Position numbers and translations under genes: made by a program. From NCBI RefSeq assembly GCF_037126465.1, contig NC_088202.1, positions 85,788,160 to 85,852,159 of the forward strand: DNA of 64,000 nt, given 5' to 3'. Under the pieces are notes generated by a model. It did no database searches. It was not told the origin of the DNA and saw only the letters and a list, made by a program, of their open reading frames with translations. Source of the stretch: Ornithodoros turicata. Its lineage: Eukaryota > Arthropoda > Arachnida > Ixodida > Argasidae. Of the stretch, positions 10,022 to 20,186 are shown piece by piece (position 1 is the stretch's first letter; every line of letters begins with the position of its first letter).

Positions 10022-11050
10022 CTAGTACTGAACATCAAGAGAACAACTTGAGATGAAGCCTACGAGAGCCTTGAATGCGGCGTCTCTCTGGTTGGCGTCC
10101 CACGTCCCCAAGACCTTCTCTATGGAGGAGGCTCTGTTGTCCAAACGAGTTAGTGCGGCCCGCAATGTCTTGCGTTGGGACTGATGTCTTCTGCACTCCA
10201 TAAAAATATGTTCAGTATTTTCTTCCATCCCACACACTGGGCAATCCGGGGAACCCGCCTTGCCCACCATATGCAGGAAATGCCGGCCATACTGGACGTT
10301 CAGGCGTGCACGATGTAGAAATGTTGCGATACTTCTGGCTGTCGAGGGAGGGATGCTGAATTTTAGTTCCGGGTCTAGTCTTCTGAGAAGAGATGACCCA
10401 CCATCACCTTGTAGCCATTTGCGTTTGCACATGTCGTCTGTCATGGACCTTAGTAGAAGTTTGATGTCTGAGCTTGTACACATCACGACGTATTTGGTGG
10501 AAGCCAGGTGTGCAATTCCAGCTAGCTCGTTTGCAGTTTCGTTACCGCGGATGCCAATGTGCCCCGGAATCCATTGGAAGATAACGTCATGTCCCAGGTC
10601 CATACATCTCTTGTATTCCGTTAGGATCTCCTTCACCGTTGAAGCTGTCCAACTGTACCCCAAGAAAGCCAACATGGCCTCCAGTCCAGCTTTTGAGTCG
10701 CTGTAGACAATCCAGTGCGCAGGTCGCGCGTGCGTGGCTATGTATCTCACGGCAAGGTGTATAGCTACCAGTTCCGTTGTCGTGGAAGAGGTCCTATGGG
10801 ATAACCGCACTATGCCCTCCTTGGAGTGCTGCGGTACCACGTATGCCGCTGCAGATCCGGATTTCGTCGTGGAGCCATCGGTGAACATAGCAATTCTTGG
10901 CTGGTTGTTCTCCAACATGGACAGGCAGTATTGTTTCAGGGCCGAAGGCGGCAGATTTGACTTTTGTTGATGGACACCTGGCACCGTGGTGTAGATGCGA
11001 GGACAGCCAAGCGACCGTGGAGGATGTGAGATCGTGCACGGAGAAGGCCT
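10022..11050 (-). CDS. 5'-truncated LINE: RNase H and zinc-knuckle tail
   Basis: A continuous 320-residue frame on the minus strand (10984-10022), with weaker coding similarity extending to about 11050. It is the C-terminal third of a non-LTR retrotransposon ORF2 with an RNase H domain, as in the I/Jockey-related clades. RNase H removes template RNA during target-primed reverse transcription. Visible catalytic positions are Asp in FTDGS, Glu in TELVAIHLA and Asp in YSDSKAG. The fourth acidic position, normally Asp in GNExAD, is Asn here (GNETANELA). A CPVCG-x8-H-x4-C zinc-binding tail follows. No methionine opens the frame, because the copy is 5'-truncated and the endonuclease and RT are gone. 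This is a typical dead-on-arrival insertion, although the frame itself is undamaged. Confidence 0.85.
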   Translation of the reverse strand, partial: RPSPCTISHPPRSLGCPRIYTTVPGVHQQKSNLPPSALKQYCLSMLENNQPRIAMFTDGSTTKSGSAAAYVVPQHSKEGIVRLSHRTSSTTTELVAIHLAVRYIATHARPAHWIVYSDSKAGLEAMLAFLGYSWTASTVKEILTEYKRCMDLGHDVIFQWIPGHIGIRGNETANELAGIAHLASTKYVVMCTSSDIKLLLRSMTDDMCKRKWLQGDGGSSLLRRLDPELKFSIPPSTARSIATFLHRARLNVQYGRHFLHMVGKAGSPDCPVCGMEENTEHIFMECRRHQSQRKTLRAALTRLDNRASSIEKVLGTWDANQRDAAFKALVGFISSCSLDVQY

Positions 11051-11908
11051 CTTAGCTTTACTCAGCTTTATTTACTCAGATATTAAGCTTATTTCAGCTA
11101 TATATATATATATATATAACGTTATTACTACCATATTCTAGCTATAGGCATGCAGACCAAAGAGTGCGCGGACATTTGACGCTGGACTTCGCCGTGCTTC
11201 ACTCACTTCACTGATATATTGAGGCCTAGCAGTGGTCAGTGCACCGGTTGCAAGTTCCGAATCTGCTCTCTCTCGAATTATGTCGATTTATCGCGGCTAG
11301 AAAGCATCAGCAGATTCCAAGCCAATCCAGGGGTTATTGTGGCAGGTGATATTGGTTGTTTTCGAGTTAGAAATATAATCCAATATGAATAGCTTTTTCC
11401 TTCGAATTAGGGGTCATTTCGAGTTATACGCGTTTGACTTAAACAGGCGCTTTTTGTAACACGGTAATATGAACAGTACTGTGCATCTGAGATAGTTTGA
11501 AGTTGGCCAGGAATTTCTACTGAACCGTTTTCAACTTAAACAAAGTTTACTGTACTAATACTAAGTATAGTACGGCCGGGGGCTCAGCTGTTCCATAAAC
11601 TAGGGAAGTCGGTGCCTCCTAGCTGATCAGAGTGTGGCGCAGTTGATGACACACAGACACATTCTTCAGTCGTGTGGGCAGTATAGTCTACTTTATCGCT
11701 CGGAGTCTCCTCCAGTCCTCCGTCGCGGCACTATAGATGGCCGTCGCTTTAATCTTTTGACGATTTGCAACGCTTGGACGCTACCCCATAGGTGGCGTCC
11801 TTTTAATGCCCTGATATTCTTTCTTCGAGATATCGGGGCGGACACAATGCATTTTGACTCTTTGGGTTCTTGAGCTTTTGCGGCGTTTTCCCTTCCTCAA
11901 TGCGCTGT
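11051..11908. other. No gene; (TA)n at 11097-11118
   Basis: A short TA run is the only repeat recognised. No coding motif is seen. Confidence 0.5.
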
Positions 11909-12115
11909 TGAAGCAGAACTTGACAACATAACACTCTCCTGGCCAACCACCATTGCGAATGGTATCGTTCTGTTCCCTGATTTGTTGAAAGCAGGAGGAG
12001 GCGCCTACCCTGGACATGCATAATGTGTGCCACCTCCCATTTTCAACAAATCAGGAGATAGAGAGGTATCTTTCGGAATGGTGGTTGGCTAGGAGAGTGT
12101 TATGTGGTCGTTGAA
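11909..12115. mobile_element. Palindromic MITE, diverged full-length copy
   Basis: The left arm contains 'ataacactctcctggccaac' and 'gatttgttgaaagcagg'. The right arm contains 'ttttcaacaaatcaggag' and 'ggttggctaggagagtgtta'. The centre is short. The ends have decayed too far to show a target duplication. Confidence 0.7.
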
Positions 12116-12972
12116 GCCGAAGAGTGCGGGGTCGGAAAAAGCGAGTGCGAGTCCCCGGCGGAAAGACGTGCCCGGTGGCTCATGAGACGGGTCCTAGCAC
12201 CATCTTAATGTCCGATGGCGGTGGTCGTTGTGAAATTTTGGGATGGTGAACCGCCGAATTGTTTACGGGAGTGAGTGCTCGTTGTCCCTCTACATGAGTC
12301 CTGATCGGCGATGATGGAATGTCCCTAAAGGCCGGATGTGCTGGGGAGATTCTCAACCAGTGGCTTCACTACAGGACGTTGCCGATAGAAGTGACCAGCC
12401 GGCGTGGTAGCGCGTGGGGCACATCATTTTCGTTCCTGGATCGCCAAATGAAACGCTAGCAGTATCACTGGCAGAAATTGCACGACGAAGACTGCTCACG
12501 CTGGATTTCATGGTCATTCCTTCTGCTGTGCAGATTGCTAGGTAGGTGACAGTAACATAATGAGAAGGAACAAGTTTCTATTCACCGATAGGTAGTGGCT
12601 GAACACGATAGCGAACATTTGAAAAGTCTTTCCGGAGCACAGACTCGCACTTTTTTACACACATTCTGCGGCCCAATACCAGGAGGTATACAGCGCAAAA
12701 GCAGTACAAAAATAATGCCTCATGTATTTCGTTTCACTCAAAATGCCACGCATCTGCGTGACTAACCCGAGGGCTTAATCGCTTCCACCGCTCGCGAGCT
12801 AACGAGGAGCGGGGCTCCCGTTAACACGGACACGTGACATGTTACACGTGTCGCGCTCTTTTCTAGAAGAAGATGAACAAGCATGGGAAAGAACATTGGA
12901 ACCGAACGAGTATGCATGAGAGCACGAGAATGCGAGCTATCGGAACGAATAAGACAGCTGTATTGGCCGGAG
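12116..12972. other. No gene recognised
   Basis: Moderately GC-rich sequence without a recognisable domain, RNA or repeat. Confidence 0.45.
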
Positions 12973-13222
12973 AAAATAATAATAATGGTACTGTGATGTT
13001 ACACATAAGGTTTGTCTGCGCAGTGTGGCGACATGTTGCACGACTGCGGATAATTTGGACCACCTGGGGTTCTTTTGACGTGCGCCGGAAATCTCCGACA
13101 CACGGTGCTGGAAACAATGTTCACCTCCCCACATTGCTGCCACCCTCGGCTGGGATCGAACCCGCGATCTTGAGCTCAGCAAGCCAGCACGTTACCGACT
13201 CAGCTACCGAGCTGAGCTAATG
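12973..13222 (-). mobile_element. tRNA-derived SINE (type A), near full length
   Basis: Read on the minus strand it starts with a tRNA-like head. An A-box-like region lies around 13190-13215. A clear B box, GGTTCGATCCC, lies near 13150. The body has 'aatgtggggaggtgaac', 'cggcgcac' and 'aaccccaggtggtcc', and ends in (ATT)n at 12973-12985. This is the layout of RNA-polymerase-III SINEs. The body resembles the tick Ruka type as I remember it, which is not verified here. It has no coding capacity. Confidence 0.8.
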
Positions 13223-13278
13223 GTACCGTGATGTTACACGTAAAGTCTGTATTTGTATGGCGACATGTTGCACGTGCC
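13223..13278 (-). mobile_element. 3' end of a second type A SINE
   Basis: About 55 bp matching 12985-13040, the last part of the neighbouring SINE: 'gtgcaacatgtcgcca' and 'gtaacatcacggtacc' on the minus strand. The head of the SINE at 12973-13222 starts directly in its 'att' tail. The pair therefore looks like one SINE inserted at the tail of another. Confidence 0.65.
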
Positions 13279-13554
13279 TGCTCTTCGCTTTGGGCGTTGA
13301 CATCACAACACAACACGTGAGCGCTCGTAACGTGTACAATAGCCACAAAGAAGAAGCTTCACGAGGAGCACAGGTTGTGACCACAGCAAAGCATCGATAA
13401 AGTTGCTCGTTTCGTTAGCCTGAACGACTCGTTCAGCTGTCTCGTGTCGTTAAGTTGAACGTGCAAAACGATTAAGTCCCCAGCAGTTCTAGAGGAAAAG
13501 GTTACAAAGTGGACCTCTGCTACATTTTCGAGCTTGTCCGCGCAGGAACAATCT
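13279..13554. other. No gene recognised
   Basis: No recognisable feature. Confidence 0.5.
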
Positions 13555-13958
13555 ATGGGGAGGGACGGGGGATATGTTTAATAGAGTGAAAGAAAAAAGG
13601 AAATGTCAGCCAGGTTATTGCCAGCTTGCTATTCCGAAAAAGAAACTGAAAAATAAACAAGAAGAAAGAAAAATAAAGAAACGGAAAATAAACAAAAAGA
13701 AAGAAAGGAAAGGAAAAAATGAAAGAAAAACAGGCAGGCAGGCAGGCAGGCAGTGCAGTGCAGTACAGGCACGAAAGAAAGTCCCAAGAATGTCCAGTCA
13801 GAGGGCAGACGCAACGCCCGAGTCTTTCAAGAAGCGGAGCAGGGCTGTGGTGACGGCCCACTGAGTATAGGCCGAGGGACTGGACCAAGAAGGGTGGCCA
13901 TGGACAATGTGTTGCAGCCCAGCTGTAGTAGACGGCGATGGACGGCTTGCCGCTGGGG
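13555..13958 (-). pseudogene. LINE C-terminus and 3' UTR (delta family)
   Basis: Minus-strand remnant of a LINE ORF2 tail, from about 13945 to a stop near 13798. It includes LKDSGVASAL, matching the 'fLkxtGl' C-terminal pattern seen in other LINE copies here. Downstream is a long polypyrimidine-rich 3' UTR, then 'gcaagctggcaataacct', and an end at 'aaacatatcccccgtccc'. The same tail motif occurs at 40440-40600. The long open frame across this tract is a by-product of its pyrimidine-only composition and is not a gene. Confidence 0.65.
13733..13755. repeat. (CAGG)n microsatellite
   Basis: A short tetranucleotide run within the LINE 3' UTR. Confidence 0.85.
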
Positions 13959-13963
13959 GGGTG

Positions 13964-14440
13964 ATGGCAAGATAGGCTCGCCGTTGTTGGCCACACAGAA
14001 GTGGGCGTCGTCACGACTATAGCAACAAAAAAAAAAGAAAAGAAAAAGAACGCAAAACAACACGCAAAGGCAGGACAGACGGAGGGAGGATAGAGGAGGT
14101 TGAAGGATGCGGTGAGGTGCACGAGTTCATCGGGGAGAGTAGAGTATTAGATGGGTCGATGAGCAAGGCCTGTCTTCAGCAGGAAGAGAATGAGGTTTCT
14201 TGCTTTGGCGGAACGCTCGGCAGAAGAACCAGCGGGGTAGAGGATGTCCGCTAGCGTGCCCGAGGTGGAGCGAGGGAGATGGGCTTCGCGCGCAGAATGG
14301 TATGCTCGGCAGTCTCGCAGGATGTGTTTGATTGTTTCGGGTTGTTGACGGTGGCCACAGCAGGCGTCACCCCTAGAGCCGATCTTGAACGGCTGAGAGT
14401 TGGTGAACGCACACCCAGTGCGGAGGCTATGGAGCATGGT
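13964..14440 (-). pseudogene. LINE C-terminal fragment and 3' UTR (gamma family)
   Basis: The open frame 14437-14147 encodes the end of a LINE ORF2. It opens with LHSLRTGCAFTN and continues into a CxxC...H...C zinc-binding motif (ACCGHRQQPETIKHILRDC). A short hydrophobic tail ends in LLKTGLAHRPI. The RT and RNase H parts are absent. The following 3' UTR, 14146-13964, carries 'gtcgtgacgacgcccacttc' and ends in a C-rich run. Fragments of this UTR recur at 4176 and 6060, and a related sequence forms the 3' end of the SINE at 19928. Confidence 0.75.
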
Positions 14441-14607
14441 CTAAATGCTTAGAGGAAGATTTTTCATGGGAAGAGGGGGGCGATTATGGTGCATGATGTC
14501 CCGTATTCCAGAGTGGCGCAGTTCAACAAGGTGCTGAACAGACATTTGCCTGTCGGTGTCGTCCGGAGTTGGCAAAATATTGCTGCAGCCCAAAATATTG
14601 CTGCAGT

Positions 14608-15290
14608 CCTGTGCCACATTCGAATTCAAGGCAATGAGGTAGCAGATTTGACGGCTGCTGCGACTCCCCGTTAACCGCACAACCGTGCCCATAACACTCT
14701 CCAACGGGGATAGGTGTTCCTATTTGTCTGCGTTGGTGCCACCCTTGGCACGCCAGCAATGGTGCCATGACATCACTGAGCGGTCACTCCTCTTCGCAGT
14801 GGACCCGACATTATCATTCAAGATGCCAGGTGGCTTTCCTCGCAGCTTCACGTCACTTGTGCGTCGCCTACGACGCAACGTCGCCTTCACCTCTGTGTTC
14901 TGGTATATAGGCTGGGTCACAGTAGCGATGCTGTGCTCAACTTACCCCAGCTTCGATTCCCCACATCATCGAGGTTCTGCGACCGGAACACGTGAGAACC
15001 ACGCCAACTTGTGCTCCTGGACCACAGTTGATTCAGCTAGTCCAAAGCCGTTGGCCCATGGAGCACCTCTGCGCATCAGTGCCGGGTTTATCGCTCCCTC
15101 ATGGCTTTCCTTCAAGCTACCGGCCTCCTCCAAGAACTCTAAACCTCCGACCTCTCATCTCTTTGTGTTCCCCTTTAATTCATCCTCTCATATTAACCTC
15201 TTTGAAGTGCGGTAGGGTCCTGCGAAAACCGCGGGGAAGCACCCCAGGTCATCCTCACTATTCATTCATTCATTTATTGTTGTTGTTTCT
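14608..15290 (+). pseudogene. Decayed LINE: RNase H end to (TTG)n tail (alpha family)
   Basis: Plus-strand relic with frameshifts. It retains the RNase H end IQGNEVADLTAAA near 14630-14665, then KMPGGFPRSFTSLVRRLRRN near 14818-14877. The latter is collinear with the better copy at 28927-29469 on the other strand. The 3' UTR contains 'gcggtagggtcctgcg' and the element closes with 'catttattgttgttgttt' at about 15275-15291. All enzymatic function is lost. Confidence 0.75.
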
Positions 15291-15291
15291 C

Positions 15292-16318
15292 ACACTCGGG
15301 TATAGGCATGATGAGGAAGCACAGTAAGTTTTCAATAAATTTCAACAAAGTCATTGGACATTTTTATATGTTCAAATCATATTACTTTAATATGAGGAAA
15401 TTGCCAAAGCGTGGATGTTTAACGCGAACAGGAGGCACAAAGTGATTATTCACTTAAAGGGACTATCGCATCCGGGAAAATATACATGAGACCGATACTG
15501 TAATGTTCATGATCACTTCACGGTCAATTTGGCAAAGCTTCTCTTCCAAAAACAGCTTACGTGTTAAATAAACGAGTGTTAAAGGTTTGCACTCCTTCTG
15601 CAGCTAACACCATGATGACGTAAGCCAGACACACGAATGGGAGCGCAGCGCAAGCGATCGTCTCCGAGGTCGTCTGCTTGGCGTTCGCATCGCAATATAC
15701 TAAGTGAAATCCACGGTAAATATACGCCGATTTTCGCTTACCAGTGTGGGTTGTGACGTGACCATGTTGCGTGGAAAACGGTGTTACGCTTCCGGCTATA
15801 CGAACACGTCGGACGCTAACTAGGAACAACATTCCACAAGCCGATCACAGACTCTCTGCGACCAGCAGACGCCGTCCCCTCGTATTCCTGCTTGGCCGCC
15901 CGCCTGTCGGTCAGTTGCCAAGGCTACCAAGCCGCTCCCTGATTGGTCTTGTCCGGGTGACGTTTCCAGAGAGGGAATTCCGGAATACTCTCAATATGCG
16001 TCGTCTGTTCTTGACATTTTTTTTTAATTTCGTGTTAGCGTCGCGAAGCAACTGTGACTATGAACGGCGTACACACGTGGGCAGATGGAGAGAGGACAGC
16101 AGAAAGGAGTGGGGGACAAGGTGTTAGTATGCGCTCTGGGCCGACATTAGGAAGTACTGTGCTGACATTCGTCAGGAACGTCTTTGGAAAACACAGGGAA
16201 AACCTCAGACAGCACAGCCGGTGCCAGGTTTCTAACCCGTGTCACATCCCAGTCTCAGCGTCATAAAAGTCCTGCGCCCTGTTCGCTGCGGGTCAAGTAC
16301 CACCAGCCTGTCGTAGCC
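15292..16318. other. No gene recognised
   Basis: The sequence around 15580-15980 is more GC-rich, but no product can be assigned. 'cacttaaagggactatcgca' near 15452 looks like the end of an unidentified DNA repeat, and no opposite end was found. Confidence 0.35.
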
Positions 16319-16615
16319 CTACGTGAATATCTCAGCTGCTATCCGTAACACATCCCTCATTTCATCCCTCGTGGCATGACCAGTTCGCCTCAAAGTTTCT
16401 AGTACATCACACAGGGCGTAGAGAGCGAGGAAATGAATATCACCAAAATGTTTCACCTGTGACAAACTAGCGTGCATTGGGCACGTCCTTCTTAACTGTA
16501 TTGTTCGTGAACGGACGAGATCTTGTTTTACTTCTGTGGCCCTGCAGTGGTACACGTCTCCAGCGTCTGGACATCGAGGTTCTGAAATTATGCAATTATG
16601 TGTTAATAGCGTCAC
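16319..16615 (-). other. Unrecognised 98-residue frame
   Basis: An open minus-strand frame ending in a Leu/Arg-rich segment (ALCDVLETLRRTGHATRDEM). Its position and helical tail are compatible with the extreme C-terminus of a LINE ORF2. However, no zinc motif or RNase H residues are present, so the identity is open. Confidence 0.25.
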
Positions 16616-17521
16616 AGGAGAAGCTCCGATGCGTTACTTTGTGTGGGAAAATGTGCAAACCCTAAAACAAGCGTTTAAAGGGTTCACATAAAGGCTACGT
16701 GCATATCAGAAGCAACACGTTAAAATTCTTAGCTTGAAAAGCCATACATTGTAACGGTACGCAGTTGACAGCAAGGCCGGAGTCCTGAAACAATGAATAG
16801 AGGGTTTCACTTGCACCCCGTGAATCGACGCGACTAGGCTCTTCAAGTCCAATGACATTGAAAACTTCATGTTCCACTCTCCCGCTGCAACGATAATGCG
16901 GCATAATACGGATACCATTTATTATTTGTACCCCGAAGTGTGCGTTCTGAAAGGTGAAAGGTGGTTTAAGGGTTGTTGAGTTTTGTGAAGAACCTGCTCT
17001 GAATTCAAGTTTGCTTCTTGCGGCATCTTTTTCTGCGACGTGAATTGGAGACCCCAGAAATGGAAACTAGACGGATTTCCTTTTTTCTTTCTTTCTTTTT
17101 TTATAGCACGCCCATGTGTTAGCGAATTGATCATAAGCAAATTCTTCATATTAGATAAGAATCTCTTATGGAAGAGCAAACATCTGAGATAAAGGAACGA
17201 TGATTAAGAACGACACAATCGAGAGATGATTCATGAACGCGGAAATGACACCTGCGGTCATCGTTACCCCGTTCCATCTATAAAAAATTAATGGACAGTT
17301 TTAGTAACAATAGTTCACGATGAGGATCACGAAACGCAGTGCGGCAATTGCAAATATTCTTGAGACATATTGATGTCACAAAGCGGTATGTCGGTGTAAA
17401 AACGGTCTTCATTCCGTTCATTCCAATAACGGTAATTAGCCAACGCTAAAATTGGTATTGAAATCAGAATGTTCGTACGACTGGACGTAACTGGATAACG
17501 GACGCGGTGGTGAAAGGTTAT
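16616..17521. other. No gene recognised
   Basis: AT-rich sequence with only short frames and no recognisable motif. Confidence 0.5.
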
Positions 17522-18046
17522 TCAGGGGCCCCTAGCTACACCTTTGCCCACATGCACCACGTTCTGCAAAATAGAGAATATGTGTAGAAAAGGTATACTT
17601 GGTGCGGATGACTCTAATAAAATGCAAATGTGTCCAAGCGTTTCTAGCACCAGTCGACGCCGGCGTCGACTCTGGGACTGCGGTAAAAGAGCAGCCACTT
17701 CGCGAAATGACAAATTCCGAAGCCAACGTGCATGTTCACGTGTAGCCATTTTGGTGCAAAGTAGCCAAAGCACACGAGAATGTGTTGGAGGATTTTTCGC
17801 AAGAATCGAGGAATGGTCGGAAGAGGATAAAGTTACACACAACAAATTGCATAATGGTGCCCATACGTACGATGCCAAAGGAATGTGGATGTGCCTTTTC
17901 TCTCTCTTTTTCGAAAGCCATCTGCGAGGCCATGTGGTTGCTACGTTTCTTGGGGATTGTGCTTTACAGGCTCTGGAATAGAAGGAAATGGAGAAAAAAC
18001 ATTTTGTAATAACGAAATTTGGAGCGCAAGCACACCATGTCCACAA
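17522..18046 (-). other. Unrecognised 174-residue open frame
   Basis: One of the longer frames that I could not attribute to a transposon. The plus strand is also open over 17544-17981 (145 residues), so the region is simply stop-poor on both strands. No signal peptide, domain or repeat is recognised. A perfect 18-bp palindrome (GTCGACGCCGGCGTCGAC) lies at about 17652-17669. It could be part of an exon, a decayed mobile ORF or chance. Confidence 0.2.
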
Positions 18047-18311
18047 CGGCCTAACTCTCGTGTCTTCAGAATTCTACGGAATTTTCGTCATTGCAGTACA
18101 CGTGTTTCACCACTGTATTCTCTCAAAATATTTTTGTCTCTTTGTGACAGGGAAGTATCATAAACTTAATTTCTGGTTTTGAGAAGTAGTTGTTAAGTGA
18201 AAATTTATTATGCACGTAATACACAACTTGTACCCAACACAAACTAAACGGATGGCAACAGGAAACTTTAGAGACTCAAATGTCTATATACAACACGCGA
18301 AAATACACATG

Positions 18312-18660
18312 CACTATCCAGGATAACAACAACAACATAGATGAATGGATGATGATGATGTGGGATGTTTCCCTGCGTTGAGTGCAGGACCCTACCCCAT
18401 TCCAAAAAGGTTCACATGAAAGGATGACGAGGGAAGGAAATCCCTACAGTTCGTGAAGGAGGCCGGTGGCCCTCAGAAAGGAAAGAAGAGCGCCAAGTGC
18501 ACGGCACTGGTGTCCAGGGTTACTCCATGGGCCGAGAACTTTGCAGATGTTGAATGGCCTCTGATCCAGCATTTCAAGTTGAGATTTAAAGGCCCGTCGC
18601 TCGCGTACGTACTGGCTGCAGTCTTCGAGAATGTGTCGGATTGTTGCCGGTAACCTATCC
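18312..18660 (-). pseudogene. LINE C-terminal fragment with (TTG)n tail (alpha family)
   Basis: On the minus strand a short coding relic includes TIRHILEDCSQY and a C-terminal stretch similar to LGALLSFLRATGLLHEL. This is followed by a UTR with 'gtagggtcctgcactcaacg', 'atcatcatcatc' and a terminal (GTT)n. Only the zinc tail and C-terminus survive, in the order seen in the other alpha copies. Confidence 0.7.
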
Positions 18661-19789
18661 AGGATAAACTATGTATCAAGATATGGATAATTATGACCAT
18701 ATGCGCCGAGTTGTCATATTGCCTGGGGGGGGGGAAGGGGGGGCTACGCAGCGGGCTTCGGTCCAAGAGCGAACGCGAAGTGTGGGGGGGGGAGGGGGGT
18801 GACAAGAGCACGGTCCCATGCACTGCATCATTGTGGTTGTGCATTTACGTGAACTGATAAACGCTACACAAACATCTGAAAGCAGTTACAAACCATAAAA
18901 TCGGCCGAACTTCTCCGGTTACCACTTCACAACCCGGCATTAGCTCCACAAGGTATTTGCTTGATTAGTTAAAAGTAGTGCCTTTAACGTATATACTCCT
19001 CGACATGCTAACTGCCACAGCCAACAAACATATTAATGACGCTTACCTGAACACGCTTTTAAAAAAAAATCGGGTACGACGCCAGGGACGTACTAAGGCT
19101 TTTTGTTTTGATAATGCAAAGGCAACACGAAAATACAAATTTTGCGTCACTTTTGACGCCTTTAGCTTGAACATCTCGTCCAACGCGGGCCACGCTGGCG
19201 CGGTTGTCATCTGTGATCTCTTACTAACACAAGGAGTGATTCTCACTGGGGCCGACAAGGAAAGGAAAATACACAGCCTAAGGCTTTTTCCAGGGATACA
19301 CTGCTGGGTTAATGACAGGTACGAGCTGCATATAATGAACCCAGGACCTCGTCATCCAGGTCAGGTGAACACATATTACAACATCACGGCGAGTGAGAAT
19401 GAGAATCTCAGGATCCCAATTTAGTCTAGTTTTGTGACCCTAGTTTACCGATTGGCAGCAGCTTGAGATAACAAAAAGAAAAAAAAAAGCTGTCGTGTCC
19501 AACTGAGACATTACGGTTGCGTCTGCAGAGAGAAAAGAATCCGCACGTCTGCGCATGTGCTGTGGATGCGTGGATGAAATGTCGCATTTCTGAATTTCAG
19601 CGCATTGGGTATAGCGCTGGAGCTAGGAAAGCGCCATGGGATGCGGCTCTTTACGCCGCGCACATTATGCGCCGGTTCTTTTATGACATGCGTTTCGTTT
19701 TTTTAATGCGTTAGCACTAGAAGCCCCATTTCGAAGACAATCCAGGGTCGTAGCGGGATGGCGGAGGTGACCGTGTATAGCGCGGCATG
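18661..19789. other. No assigned gene; G-rich block 18723-18800
   Basis: Two G-runs ('ggggggggaaggggggg' and 'ggggggggaggggggt') are separated by about 50 bp. A 148-residue plus-strand frame (18978-19424) has no recognisable motif. Nothing else is identified. Confidence 0.35.
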
Positions 19790-19848
19790 GTGACGGAGAA
19801 GAGCGAATCAGGTTGCGCTCCGCAAGCTGATTCGCTCTTCTCCGTCAC
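19790..19848. repeat. Near-perfect 59-bp palindrome
   Basis: Arms 19790-19811 and 19827-19848 are perfect 22-bp inverted copies. The nominal loop continues pairing (TTGCG/CGCAA) across one G-G mismatch, leaving only 'ctc' unpaired. As RNA or single-stranded DNA it would form a 27-bp stem with a single mismatch. No transposon ends are recognised around it. Confidence 0.9.
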
Positions 19849-19927
19849 GCAGAAGCGCGGAACGACGACAGCTGGAGCTTGGCTCCATCCGTCGTCTGTT
19901 GCGCCTCCTCTCTAGACGTTTCAGACG

Positions 19928-20174
19928 ACCAGCTCCTGTGGCTCATTGGTTAGCGTGCTGGCCATGTCACGTCGAGACTGGGAGGTATCCGGGTTCAAAT
20001 CCCGGTGCCGGCTGTGCCGCCTTCCGCCTGCTGTTCTCCTCAGACGCTTTCAGACATATGTCGGCACAGTTCTCTTAGAAGTTGGCCCAGGACGCACATT
20101 CCCCCAGGGCGTCAGTCGTGACGTTGCCCACCTCTGTGAGGCCGACAACGACGCGCCCTTTCACCACCACCACC
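19928..20174 (+). mobile_element. tRNA-derived SINE (type B) with 12-bp target duplication
   Basis: A 247-bp element. The tRNA-like head has an A-box-like TGGCTCATTGG at 19939-19949 and a B box GGTTCAAATCC at 19992-20002. A unique body follows, then a 3' part beginning 'gtcgtgacgttgcccac' at 20115, and a terminal (ACC)n. Perfect direct repeats ACGTTTCAGACG at 19916-19927 and 20175-20186 mark the insertion. The 3' part closely matches the 3' UTR of the gamma LINE at 13964-14026 (31 of 36 bases by eye). That suggests mobilisation by that LINE's RT. The intact duplication implies a fairly recent insertion. Confidence 0.9.
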
Positions 20175-20186
20175 ACGTTTCAGACG

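Noticed and set aside
13553..14122. A 189-residue minus-strand frame as a host gene
   Set aside because: It runs through polypyrimidine LINE 3' UTR and low-complexity Phe/Leu/Ser-rich translation. Openness follows from composition.
19928..20010. A functional tRNA gene
   Set aside because: A- and B-box-like words are present, but the acceptor stem cannot be closed. The sequence continues into a SINE body with target duplications.
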